Assembly (NCBI GenBank): GCA_039714215.1
Contig: JBDLJU010000039.1
Span: forward strand, 1-17,359
Reading direction: 5' to 3'
Length of the DNA stretch: 17,359 bases
Origin: UBA11579 sp039714215
GTDB taxonomy: Bacteria; Chloroflexota; Anaerolineae; Anaerolineales; UBA11579
Positions 7,963 through 15,408 of this stretch are shown in pieces; within the stretch, counting starts at the first letter, position 1, and each line of letters starts with the position of its first letter. A model generated the notes under the pieces. The model was not told the DNA's origin and made no database searches. It saw only the letters and a list, made by a program, of their open reading frames with translations. The translations under genes were made by a program, and so were the position numbers.

Positions 7963-8044
7963 AGTTCTTAGGGGAGGTTTTGAGGGTAAGTCTGACTCTT
8001 CTTCTAACAAAATAGACCGTTCATCGTGGATTTTATGTTCACAG

Positions 8045-8115
8045 CCGGGGCGCCTGGATTCGAACCAGGATCAACGGATTCAAAGTCCGGTGTGCTACCA
8101 TTGCACCACGCCCCA
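8045..8115 (-). tRNA. tRNA-Gln, anticodon TTG
   Basis: A 71-nt cloverleaf: acceptor TGGGGCG/CGCCCCG with a U1-G72 closing pair and discriminator G73, as usual for tRNA-Gln; D arm GTGC/GCAC; anticodon loop CTTTGAA with anticodon TTG; T arm CCTGG-TTCGAAT-CCAGG. The 3' CCA is not encoded. The anticodon stem CCGGA/TCCGT has a C27-U43 mismatch, but the other four pairs are intact. Confidence 0.94.
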
Positions 8116-8148
8116 ATAAATACCACCCGGTCAAGCCGAGTGCGCTGA

Positions 8149-8177
8149 ATTGTAACATAGGCCAAATTCAGTTGCAA
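8149..8177 (-). promoter_or_regulatory. Promoter for tRNA-Gln
   Basis: Minus-strand TTGCAA (8177-8172), 17-bp spacer, TACAAT (8154-8149). Predicted transcription would start near 8142, about 27 nt before the tRNA 5' end. The -35 begins just past the stop of the response regulator gene. Confidence 0.5.
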
Positions 8178-8180
8178 TGG

Positions 8181-9263
8181 TTAATCTTCAGACGGGGCTA
8201 AGCCGAGCTGGACGGCTTCATCATAGGTAAGTGAGTCTCCGCTGGCAGGGTCTTGAGGGACATTTTCTGGCGAGGCGGAATCCCAAAAATTATCGGCGTC
8301 TTCTTTTTTAACTTCTGCGGCTTTGGAGAGTAAATTCTCCAATTCTTCATCTGAGACGCCGGGTTTTTCAGGGAGGATATCCTCGGCTGTCTCAGGAGCA
8401 GTTGGATCAGCCGCGAGAGAGGAACGCGATTTGGTTGAAACGCCTAGTTTGGCGAGGCTGAGCAATACAGCTTTGGCAGTACTTTGCACATCTTTGGCTA
8501 TTTTGCCAAGCTCTTGAACCAGGATTGGTTTGGTGGTGACCGCCAGACAGTAGGCTTCACCAACCGGGGCGATAAACAAATCGTAGTTCTCCCCACGAAA
8601 GCTGTAGAGGTGGTCTGGGGTGTGCTGTCCAAGAAAACGGGAGATGCCAACGCCAGCCGTAAAGGAAGTCATTAGGGTTGGCATCATCGCACTTTCGAGC
8701 TCGGGGTCAGGCAGATCGCCAGCGCGCACAAGCACCTGGCCCTGCTCTCCGAGGAGGAGGACGGCTGAAGCGTCAAGGGTGGCGCGCAGCTCGGTAATCC
8801 GGCTGGTCATCCCGCTGGCTTCTTTTTCTTGCTGTTCGGCTTCCTCTTTGTCGATATGCAGTTCTGGCTGCAGAATGGTGTCGACGAGGTTTAGGGCGCG
8901 TTCAACGCCATCGAGGAAATCTGGGATGTCGATTGGTTTGAAATAGAATGCTTCTGCTCCCGCCTGGGCAACCTGCTTGCGGATCTTGGGATCGGTGACC
9001 CCACTGACCAAGATCACCTTAACCTCGGGGAGGCGCTGTTTGAACTTTTCCATGAGTTCAATACCTGAGATTCCTGGCAGGCGGACATCAGCAATCAGCA
9101 GGTCAATCTCGCTGTGTGCCATTTCCAAAAGCGCTTCTTCGCCTGAAAGGACATCCGCGATGATAAAATCATGTTCCAAGCTTTCCAGGTTAGAACGCAT
9201 CAAGCGGGTGGCTTCTTTTTGGTCGTCTACGATGAGTATTCGTTGTTCTGCCATTGGCAACAT
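8181..9263 (-). CDS. Response regulator: receiver domain plus roadblock/LC7-like domain
   Basis: A 360-residue cytosolic signalling protein. Residues ~7-125 are a CheY-like receiver with acidic pocket D13/D14, phospho-acceptor D59 in LLIADVRLPG, S87 and K109 in FKPID. After a short E/Q-rich helix (~140-150), residues ~152-275 resemble a roadblock/LC7 (MglB-like) domain: ITELRATLDASAVLLLGEQGQ, then GENYDLFIAPVG. The C-terminal ~85 residues are acidic and probably disordered. No DNA-binding output domain is present, so output is likely by protein contact, for example with a small Ras-like GTPase; none is encoded in the window. ATG at 9263 is used; an internal ATG at 9254 (MAEQRILIVDD) is equally plausible and fits the nearby promoter better. 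No partner histidine kinase lies adjacent. Confidence 0.82.
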   Translation of the reverse strand: MLPMAEQRILIVDDQKEATRLMRSNLESLEHDFIIADVLSGEEALLEMAHSEIDLLIADVRLPGISGIELMEKFKQRLPEVKVILVSGVTDPKIRKQVAQAGAEAFYFKPIDIPDFLDGVERALNLVDTILQPELHIDKEEAEQQEKEASGMTSRITELRATLDASAVLLLGEQGQVLVRAGDLPDPELESAMMPTLMTSFTAGVGISRFLGQHTPDHLYSFRGENYDLFIAPVGEAYCLAVTTKPILVQELGKIAKDVQSTAKAVLLSLAKLGVSTKSRSSLAADPTAPETAEDILPEKPGVSDEELENLLSKAAEVKKEDADNFWDSASPENVPQDPASGDSLTYDEAVQLGLAPSED

Positions 9264-9266
9264 TCT

Positions 9267-9295
9267 ATCATATTCTGTTTTCCACCGCCTTGTAA
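9267..9295 (-). promoter_or_regulatory. Possible promoter of the response regulator gene
   Basis: Minus-strand TTACAA (9295-9290), 17-bp spacer, TATGAT (9272-9267; five of six consensus bases). The -35 is weak. The implied start point lies beside the first ATG, giving a leaderless or very short-leader mRNA and favouring the ATG at 9254. Confidence 0.35.
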
Positions 9296-9422
9296 TCCTG
9301 TAAGCTTAATAAGCTGTAATTGGAGGGCTTAAAAGATAGAAATTGGTCGAGTTTTATTATGTTTGTGGCTGGTCTCAGAACGATTTTTCTCGAGATTCAG
9401 AAGGGTTTAACAATTCTGCCCC

Positions 9423-9450
9423 TTGACCGAAACCATCAAGGCATTATAAT
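9423..9450 (+). promoter_or_regulatory. Strong housekeeping promoter of gmd operon
   Basis: TTGACC (9423-9428), 16-bp spacer, perfect TATAAT (9445-9450). Transcription is predicted to start near 9457, inside an inverted repeat. Spacer length and flanks (CCTTGAC upstream, TATAATTC...GCTGAATTTT downstream) match the promoter at 15356-15383. Confidence 0.75.
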
Positions 9451-9464
9451 TCGGATGCTGAATT
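9448..9464 (+). promoter_or_regulatory. Operator-like dyad at the gmd promoter
   Basis: AATTCGG-ATG-CTGAATT: a 7-bp arm dyad with one mismatch, overlapping the last bases of the -10 box and the predicted start point. A bound protein here would block RNA polymerase. The same dyad, perfect, lies at the same place in the winged-helix regulator's promoter (15381-15397). Confidence 0.55.
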
Positions 9465-9482
9465 TTAAACGAGGAGCTTAAT

Positions 9483-10448
9483 ATGCCAACTGCATTAATA
9501 TCAGGAATTACAGGCCAAGACGGTTCTTACCTGGCTGAATTTTTATTAGAGAAGGGCTACAACGTTGTTGGAATGGTGCGTCGTTCAAGCACAGTAACAT
9601 TTGAACGGATTGCACACATCCAGGATAAGATGGAAATTGTTCAGGGCGACCTGCATGACCAGAGTTCATTGGTCAGCTTGATGGAAGATTACAAACCAGA
9701 TGAAGTTTACAACCTGGCGGCGCAGTCATTCGTGCCAACTTCCTGGAGCCAACCAGTATTGACCGGTGAAGTTACCGGACTGGGTGTGACCCGGATGCTG
9801 GAAGCGATGCGTATGGTAAAGCCAAAATCGCGTTTTTACCAGGCGAGCTCCAGCGAAATGTTTGGAAAAGTGCAGGAAGTTCCGCAGGTGGAATCCACTC
9901 CGTTTTACCCGCGCAGCCCTTATGGGGTTGCCAAGGTGTACGGACATTGGATCACGGTCAACTACCGTGAATCGTATGATATGTATGCCGTTTCTGGAAT
10001 TCTGTTCAATCATGAAAGCCCGCGGCGCGGGTTGGAATTTGTCACCCGGAAGATTACCTATGGAGTCTCACGGATTAAGCAAGGCCTGCAAAAAGAGCTG
10101 CGGCTGGGTAATCTGGAATCTCGCCGAGATTGGGGCTTCGCTGGCGATTATGTGCGCGGAATGTGGATGATGCTGCAGCAAGAAAAGCCAGATGATTTTG
10201 TGATCGGGACTGGCGAAACACATTCAGTTGGGGAATTTTGTGAAATCGCCTTTGCCCACGTCGGGTTGGATTATAAGGACTATGTGGTTCAGGATCCTAA
10301 GTTTTACCGTCCGGCAGAAGTTGACCTGCTGGTTTCTGACCCCAGTAAGGCGAAGGAAGATTTAGGCTGGGTTCCTGAGGTCGATTTTAAGGGATTGATC
10401 ACAATGATGGTCGATTCTGATATGGCGTTAGTAAAAGAACTGCTGTAA
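9483..10448 (+). CDS. gmd: GDP-mannose 4,6-dehydratase
   Basis: Extended short-chain dehydrogenase/reductase that converts GDP-mannose to GDP-4-keto-6-deoxymannose, the entry to GDP-L-fucose, GDP-rhamnose and related sugars. At 321 residues it has the nucleotide-binding GITGQDGSYL (8-17), GDLHD near 55, SSSEMFG at 122-128, the catalytic SPYGVAKVYGHW (Y147, K151), and FNHESPRRG and RDWGFAGDYV as in Gmd. ATG at 9483 has GAGGAG nine bases upstream. It is first in an operon with a polytopic membrane protein and a GT2 glycosyltransferase. A GDP-fucose synthase gene, the next enzyme, starts at 16934 in another operon whose promoter looks co-regulated. Confidence 0.94.
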   Translation: MPTALISGITGQDGSYLAEFLLEKGYNVVGMVRRSSTVTFERIAHIQDKMEIVQGDLHDQSSLVSLMEDYKPDEVYNLAAQSFVPTSWSQPVLTGEVTGLGVTRMLEAMRMVKPKSRFYQASSSEMFGKVQEVPQVESTPFYPRSPYGVAKVYGHWITVNYRESYDMYAVSGILFNHESPRRGLEFVTRKITYGVSRIKQGLQKELRLGNLESRRDWGFAGDYVRGMWMMLQQEKPDDFVIGTGETHSVGEFCEIAFAHVGLDYKDYVVQDPKFYRPAEVDLLVSDPSKAKEDLGWVPEVDFKGLITMMVDSDMALVKELL

Positions 10449-10467
10449 CGCCGGAGATGCAGTAAGG

Positions 10468-12489
10468 TTGTGTTGGTTTAATCAATCCTTACCTACAGGC
10501 AAAATCTTGGATAATAATCAAAAGTGGTATCTTCGAACAGGGATGCTCTTGCTGACCGGTTTAACTGCTGGCGGTTTTCTGCAATATCGGACGCAGTCTC
10601 ACGAGCAAGGCTGGTTCGAGATCTCGGCAAAGATTCGAGCTGCAGAATTTCTCGGATGGGTTGGATTAACGATATTTCTTGGGCTGGCGGTTTATGTCTG
10701 GTTTTTTCAAACCGACCGAGTGCTTAGCTGGTTAACCACCCCGAAATATGGACCTAAATGGGTCAGGTGGCTGGCACTCCCGCTGGTTGTCTTACTTTTG
10801 AGCGTTTATCCAATTTTGATGTTTGGGGAAACAAGCCAGTATGTTTTAATTGACTGGACCCGCCAGGCAATATTCGTTTGGCTGGTGGTGATGGTCAGCG
10901 CGGCATTGGCTGTTTGGCGGGGGAAATCTTGGGCGGCGATGCTGCCCTGCGCTGCCAGCATTCTGGCAGTCGGATACCATTTAGCGACATATCTACCTGG
11001 AATTTCAAACTATCCTTTTGCGTTGGGGTGGTCGGAAACGACCCGCTATTATGTGGCTTCCACTTTCTTCGATCACCGGATTTATGGGATCGATCTCCCG
11101 ATGGTTTTTCGGGATTTCACCCGATATTTAATGCAAGCGGTGCCTTTCCTGGTGAAAGACTCTCCTTTATGGGTCCATCGCCTGTGGCAGGCTGCGCTGC
11201 GCTTTGGATCGACTTATTTTGCCGGTTACTTACTGGCCAAACGATATCAGATCAAAGGTGCAAAGTGGGTGGCTTTGTTCACCATGTGGGCAGGACTGTT
11301 TTTCTTCCAAGGACCGGTGTTCTACAATTTAATGGTCAATGTGCTGCTGGTGATCTGGCTGGTGAAAGCTGATCGTTTCTGGCGTACGTTGGCGGCGGTT
11401 GCCGGGATTTCGGTATGGGCTGGACTGTCGCGGATCAATTGGATCCCAATGCCCGGTTTGATGGCAGCAACGTTTTATTTATTGGAACAACCGATTACGG
11501 GTAAGGATATCAAAGCGGTAACCCGCTATTTGTGGAAGCCAGCAGCGTGGGTGGTGGTGGGCACACTGGTTGGGCTAGGTGTGCAGCAGGGGTATGCGAT
11601 GATCTCCGGAAACCCGGAAGAGATCTATTACGCCTCATTTACTTCTTATCTGCTGTGGGATCGTTTGATGCCGAATCCGTCTTACCGACTGGGAATCCTG
11701 CCGCATGTACTGCTGCTCAGCGCACCGCTGCTGGTTTTTGTGGGGATGGCCCTGGCAGGGTGGAGAAAACGTTGGCAGTGGATCCGGCCGTTGGGTTTGA
11801 CGGTCATCGCGGGCGGTTTGTTTGCCGGTGGTTTGGTGGTGAGCGTAAAGATCGGTGGGGGAACGAATTTGCATAACATGGATGTTTTCCTGGTGATCTT
11901 GATGCTGATTGCCGCTGAGATCTTTTTTGGTAGGGCTGTGGATCATCAGGGAAGCAAGCTGGAAATAAAGATGCCCGCATGGCTACAGGCGGTGGTATTT
12001 GCCGCCCCAATATTTTTCGTGATTTCATTCAGCGGTGGAACGATCCCCAAACGGGATATGGAGGCGGCACAGCAGGATCTGAACTTCTTGCAGGAAATTA
12101 TTGATCGTGAGACCGCTGACGGAGGCGAAGTCTTGTTCATCTCACAGCGGCATTTGATCACCTTTGGGATGATTGAGAATGTTGACCTGGTGCACAGCCA
12201 TGAGAAGCTGCTGCTCCAGGAGATGGTGATGTCACAGAATGCGGAGTATTTGAAAGATTTTCGGTTAGAATTAATTGGTCAACGCTATTCTTTGATTATT
12301 CACGACCCGCTGCCGCAGGTGTTTAAAAACGTTGATAAAGCGCCATATGCTGCTGAGAATAATGTGGTTTTCTCTGAGCTCAGCCCGTGGTTTGCCTGCA
12401 GCTACCGAGAATTTACCCGGGTGCTGCAAGGGAATTTGGTTATTTTTATGCCTGCTGATGTCGTGACATGTGAAGTGGTTGAGGAGTGA
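10468..12489 (+). CDS. Large polytopic membrane protein of unknown function
   Basis: 673 residues with roughly eleven to thirteen hydrophobic segments between ~25 and ~535, then a soluble C-terminal part of about 135 residues (from KRDMEAAQQDLNFLQE). A polar loop after the fourth or fifth helix contains GWSETTRYYVAS. The architecture of many helices plus a C-terminal soluble domain recalls GT-C glycosyltransferases or polysaccharide/lipid-linked-sugar membrane enzymes, but I see no diagnostic acidic catalytic motif and do not recognise the family. The reading frame opens with TTG at 10468, with GGAG 12 bases and AAGG directly upstream. Alternatives are TTG 10507 and ATG 10543, but the last would cut into helix 1. 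It starts 19 nt after gmd and stops six bases before the glycosyltransferase, so it is co-transcribed and probably acts on the same glycan. Confidence 0.72.
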   Translation: MCWFNQSLPTGKILDNNQKWYLRTGMLLLTGLTAGGFLQYRTQSHEQGWFEISAKIRAAEFLGWVGLTIFLGLAVYVWFFQTDRVLSWLTTPKYGPKWVRWLALPLVVLLLSVYPILMFGETSQYVLIDWTRQAIFVWLVVMVSAALAVWRGKSWAAMLPCAASILAVGYHLATYLPGISNYPFALGWSETTRYYVASTFFDHRIYGIDLPMVFRDFTRYLMQAVPFLVKDSPLWVHRLWQAALRFGSTYFAGYLLAKRYQIKGAKWVALFTMWAGLFFFQGPVFYNLMVNVLLVIWLVKADRFWRTLAAVAGISVWAGLSRINWIPMPGLMAATFYLLEQPITGKDIKAVTRYLWKPAAWVVVGTLVGLGVQQGYAMISGNPEEIYYASFTSYLLWDRLMPNPSYRLGILPHVLLLSAPLLVFVGMALAGWRKRWQWIRPLGLTVIAGGLFAGGLVVSVKIGGGTNLHNMDVFLVILMLIAAEIFFGRAVDHQGSKLEIKMPAWLQAVVFAAPIFFVISFSGGTIPKRDMEAAQQDLNFLQEIIDRETADGGEVLFISQRHLITFGMIENVDLVHSHEKLLLQEMVMSQNAEYLKDFRLELIGQRYSLIIHDPLPQVFKNVDKAPYAAENNVVFSELSPWFACSYREFTRVLQGNLVIFMPADVVTCEVVEE

Positions 12490-12494
12490 TCTGT

Positions 12495-13421
12495 ATGCTG
12501 CTATCTTTTGTGATCCCAACTTTGAATGAAAAACCAAGCCTGGAAAAACTGTGCTCACTGATTGTTGAACACAGCACCAAAGCCGGACATGATTATGAGA
12601 TCATTTTCGTGGATGACGGCAGCACCGATGGTTCGAATGAACTGTTGGAGGAAATGCATCGAAAAGATTCCCAGGTAAAGGTGATTACCTTCAGGCGTAA
12701 CTTTGGGAAGGCGGCGGCCTTGATGGCTGGATTTGATAAAGCAGAAGGCGAAATTGTGTTTACAATGGATGCTGACCTGCAGGATGATCCAATGGAGATT
12801 CCTCGGTTCTTGGAAAAATTGGACGAGGGTTATGATCTGGTATCTGGTTGGAAATATCCCCGCTTAGACCCAATTACAAAAACGGCACCATCGAAGCTGG
12901 CGAATGCCACGATCCGGATGGGGACAGGGATCAAACTGCATGACTTCAACTGCGGTTTTAAGGCAATGCGTAAGGATGTGGTCAAGGAAATCAAGCTGTA
13001 CGGCGAGCTTCACCGCTACGTTCCGGTGCTGGCGCACTGGCGTGGTTTCAGCGTGACAGAGATTAAGGTCAAGCATCACCCTCGGGAGTTTGGAAAATCC
13101 AAGTACGGCATGCGGCGCTTGTTCCGCGGCTTGTTTGACTTTATTACCGTGGTCTTCCTGATCCGGTTTACCCGCCGTCCGCTGCACTTTTTCGGGATGT
13201 TGGGTCTGGCGCCCCTGGCGTTGGGTGTGTTAATCGATGGCTATTTGGCGATATTGTGGTTCACCGGGGAATCAATTGGCCACCGTCCTTTGCTGACTTT
13301 GGGAACATTACTGCTGATGATCGGGGTGCAGTTCTTCTCGATTGGCTTGCTGGCGGAAATGTTCTCATTCAGTACGCTGTCTCGCGAGGATGAGTACGGG
13401 GTGCGGAAAAGGCTGGGATAA
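12495..13421 (+). CDS. Membrane-anchored GT2 glycosyltransferase (DPM1/GtrB-like)
   Basis: A 308-residue polyprenyl-phosphate-type sugar transferase. It has an N-terminal GT-A fold with IPTLNE (8-12), VDDGSTD (D40, D41), RRNFGKAAAL, and the metal-binding MDADLQDDP (D92, D94, D97, D98). At the C-terminal end, two hydrophobic helices (~225-255 and ~262-290) anchor it to the membrane, as in GtrB/ArnC/DPM-like enzymes that load a sugar onto undecaprenyl phosphate at the cytoplasmic face. A GTG at 12486 is in frame, but ATG at 12495 is preferred: GAGGAG sits eight bases before it and the protein then begins at the conserved MLLSFVIPTLNE. The sugar is unknown. Sitting after the polytopic protein, it could supply it with a lipid-linked donor. 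Confidence 0.88.
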   Translation: MLLSFVIPTLNEKPSLEKLCSLIVEHSTKAGHDYEIIFVDDGSTDGSNELLEEMHRKDSQVKVITFRRNFGKAAALMAGFDKAEGEIVFTMDADLQDDPMEIPRFLEKLDEGYDLVSGWKYPRLDPITKTAPSKLANATIRMGTGIKLHDFNCGFKAMRKDVVKEIKLYGELHRYVPVLAHWRGFSVTEIKVKHHPREFGKSKYGMRRLFRGLFDFITVVFLIRFTRRPLHFFGMLGLAPLALGVLIDGYLAILWFTGESIGHRPLLTLGTLLLMIGVQFFSIGLLAEMFSFSTLSREDEYGVRKRLG

Positions 13422-13463
13422 TTACTTAACAACTTAGAGTTTCATTAACTCTTGGAACAAACG

Positions 13464-13506
13464 AGCCCCTGATGAGCTAAACGCAGTCAGGGGCTTTTAT
13501 TTTTTT
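13464..13506 (+). terminator. Strong intrinsic terminator of the gmd operon
   Basis: AGCCCCTGA (13464-13472) pairs perfectly with TCAGGGGCT (13487-13495) around a 14-nt loop and is followed by TTTATTTTTTT. It lies 43 nt after the glycosyltransferase stop. On the opposite strand the hairpin lacks a T-run, so it mainly serves the plus strand. Confidence 0.92.
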
Positions 13507-13542
13507 CAATTGAAAGGATTGAAATTAATCTCAGATACCAGG

Positions 13543-15084
13543 TCAATCGCTGGTAGTGATTTGGTAGACGATATAGTCTCCACCCTGATAGATGGTTTTG
13601 AGTCCGGGACAGTTGAGTGGTTGGTCTGTATAAGCTAGGAGATTAGTAATCTGGTAGGTTGACACTATGGTGGGTAGTTCCTTACAGGCATTGACGGCTT
13701 CATCTGCGTAGAATGCATCGGCAATGGCGATGCGTTGGTACCATTCTAAAGCTTCAAGGGTGTTCCAGGGTTGGCTCTTCCAATCGACAAAGATCGGCGT
13801 ACCGGTCCCCAGTCGGAATCCTTGAAGAGCACTATCTCTGGGTGGAATTAAATAGATGGTATTGGGGGCGCGGTGCTGGCTGATATTGGCATACAGCTGT
13901 CGGATTGGATTTTGGGAGGCTGCTTTTACCCGGTCTATTTGGGTGATTGCCCCTTGAATTATGGCGAATGCTGTCAGGGCGGCCAGTAAGGCCTGAAAAG
14001 AGCGTTTTTGGGCCAGCAGGAATGATTCGTACTGAGTGACCAGGGTTGAGAGAAGAGCGCCCAAGAGTAAAATTGTGGAAAGCGGGACTAACACCACGCT
14101 TACCCTCCAAATTTGAAGCAGGCTGACCAAATTGCTCGGCCTGATGAGGAGGGCCGCTATTGGTGTGAAAGTTAGTAAAAAGCCAAACAATAAAATGGAA
14201 AAGAGTTTGGTTTTTCGCATGATGAACAAGGTCAAAAGGCACAGCAGCAATTTGATCGTTTCAGAAGCTTTCCACCATACATTGACTTGGGTATGGTGCG
14301 GGATGCGTTCTTCAACGACGATACGGGCAGCTTCGTGAATTTGCTCACTGGTGGCCCCCACATTTGCCTGGAAAGTATAAATCACGATCGGAGAGATCAC
14401 GATCAGAGCAAGCAAAGCGACCAAGATTGGTGTTTTGATGCTTTTGGTTTCGAGATAAATGATGAGGATGTACGAAGCAGTTAAAAGTGCTGCTGTCAGA
14501 ACATAGCCGGGATGGAAATACCCGGCAAGGCATAAAGCCAGGATTGCCCAAACGTACTTCTTTTTGAGGAATAAAAAGAGGGAGAGAAAGAGGAAAGCGC
14601 CAAAAACATTAGGAAGGAATTGGTTAAGCCCCAGGTCTTGGTCAGCAAGCCCTGAAAAAATTTGAACCTTAAACAAATTTAAAAAGGACGTGGTGTTGGT
14701 CAGTAGAAAGACAACGATGAAAGAGAGAAACAAAAATTTTGAGCGGCGGATGTGGAAGAAATGATCACTGATGCCGATCAAACTGAAGAGGTAAATGCCT
14801 AAAATTGCAGCCTGGTAAAAGTAAAAAAATGAAGGGTGTAAAAATTTTGCTGTAGCTTGAACCAAGAGGCCGAAAACAGGCATGGGGTTCTTGGTATTGA
14901 CATACCAGTCATCAGCCAGTGAGTCTATTGACCCGGCAGCTAACCCGCGAATCAGGTGATCGTTTTGGTTGGAATGGAACTGGACGAAAAACCCGCCAAA
15001 GGAGACAATGAAGGCAAGGGTTATCAGCACCCAAAACAAGAATTCGTGCCAGTGTTTCTTAAACTTTACTTCTTCATTCATCAT
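13543..15084 (-). CDS. Polytopic membrane protein, GT-C-like, possibly DUF6798-type
   Basis: 513 residues with about ten to twelve hydrophobic segments (first at ~13-35, last ending ~375), then a soluble C-terminal domain of ~130 residues with NTIYLIPPRDSALQGFR, PIFVDWKSQPW and LEWYQRI. The loop after helix 1 reads NQNDHLIRGLAAGSIDSLADDWYVNTKNPMPVF in several conserved-looking pieces, with DDW near residue 58. This layout (acidic first loop, many helices, C-terminal soluble part) suggests a GT-C-like or O-antigen-type membrane enzyme. It reminds me of the DUF6798 group, but that is from memory and unverified. The ATG at 15084 or 15081 has only a weak ribosome site. It is convergent to the gmd operon and divergent from the regulator operon. 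By eye it is richer in A/T than its neighbours, so a separate origin is possible. Confidence 0.7.
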   Translation of the reverse strand: MMNEEVKFKKHWHEFLFWVLITLAFIVSFGGFFVQFHSNQNDHLIRGLAAGSIDSLADDWYVNTKNPMPVFGLLVQATAKFLHPSFFYFYQAAILGIYLFSLIGISDHFFHIRRSKFLFLSFIVVFLLTNTTSFLNLFKVQIFSGLADQDLGLNQFLPNVFGAFLFLSLFLFLKKKYVWAILALCLAGYFHPGYVLTAALLTASYILIIYLETKSIKTPILVALLALIVISPIVIYTFQANVGATSEQIHEAARIVVEERIPHHTQVNVWWKASETIKLLLCLLTLFIMRKTKLFSILLFGFLLTFTPIAALLIRPSNLVSLLQIWRVSVVLVPLSTILLLGALLSTLVTQYESFLLAQKRSFQALLAALTAFAIIQGAITQIDRVKAASQNPIRQLYANISQHRAPNTIYLIPPRDSALQGFRLGTGTPIFVDWKSQPWNTLEALEWYQRIAIADAFYADEAVNACKELPTIVSTYQITNLLAYTDQPLNCPGLKTIYQGGDYIVYQITTSD

Positions 15085-15355
15085 CTAATCCAATCGAGTT
15101 GCTAAAACGAATATCTTTGACAGAATTGATGGGCAAACCACTTTGCCTCAGATAATTGTACTTTATCCAGGAATTTCTTATTGCTCAATTGAGAGTTTAT
15201 TTTTTAACAAATTTTATTAATTCCCCCACTGAATTTTGGATTATCTGTTGAAATTTCAAATGAATCGATTGGAGTATTAATCCTGCTTGAAGGTGGAAAG
15301 GGGCTTTTGGTGATTAATTTCCGATTAATTTAACAATTTTACCAAAAATATATCC
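15085..15355. other. AT-rich divergent intergenic region
   Basis: No gene is apparent. It holds the start-side region of the membrane gene (no convincing promoter seen), a 10-bp palindrome CTCAATTGAG (15184-15193), a weaker copy of the operator dyad (15219-15235), and a tandem GATTAATTT at 15312-15320 and 15323-15331 (11-bp period). An A/T-rich tract directly upstream of the -35 box at 15356 could act as an UP element. Confidence 0.55.
15219..15235 (+). promoter_or_regulatory. Weaker third copy of the operator-like dyad
   Basis: AATTCCC-CCA-CTGAATT: right arm exact, left arm five of seven, same three-base spacer as the two promoter copies. It continues with TTGGA, so CTGAATTTTGGA (15229-15240) repeats exactly at 15391-15402. 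It has no matching -35/-10, so it would be an auxiliary site 162 bp upstream, possibly also facing the divergent membrane gene. Confidence 0.35.
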
Positions 15356-15383
15356 TTGACGTCTGTAGGAGGGGGGTTATAAT
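15356..15383 (+). promoter_or_regulatory. Promoter of the winged-helix regulator operon
   Basis: TTGACG (15356-15361), 16-bp spacer, perfect TATAAT (15378-15383), start point predicted near 15390. It is a twin of the gmd promoter in spacing and flanking bases. Confidence 0.78.
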
Positions 15384-15397
15384 TCAGTCGCTGAATT
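15381..15397 (+). promoter_or_regulatory. Perfect operator-like dyad at the regulator promoter
   Basis: AATTCAG-TCG-CTGAATT, 7-bp arms without mismatch, overlapping the -10 box and predicted start point, in the leader of a gene that encodes a DNA-binding protein. The placement suggests autorepression. Confidence 0.6.
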
Positions 15398-15408
15398 TTG
15401 GAGATTAT

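Noticed and set aside
12486..12494. GTG 12486 as start of the GT2 gene
   Set aside because: The ribosome site GAGGAG overlaps that codon. ATG 12495 is correctly spaced and begins the conserved region.
15184..15193. CTCAATTGAG palindrome as an operator
   Set aside because: A single 10-bp palindrome in AT-rich DNA with no second copy seen at a promoter is not enough evidence.
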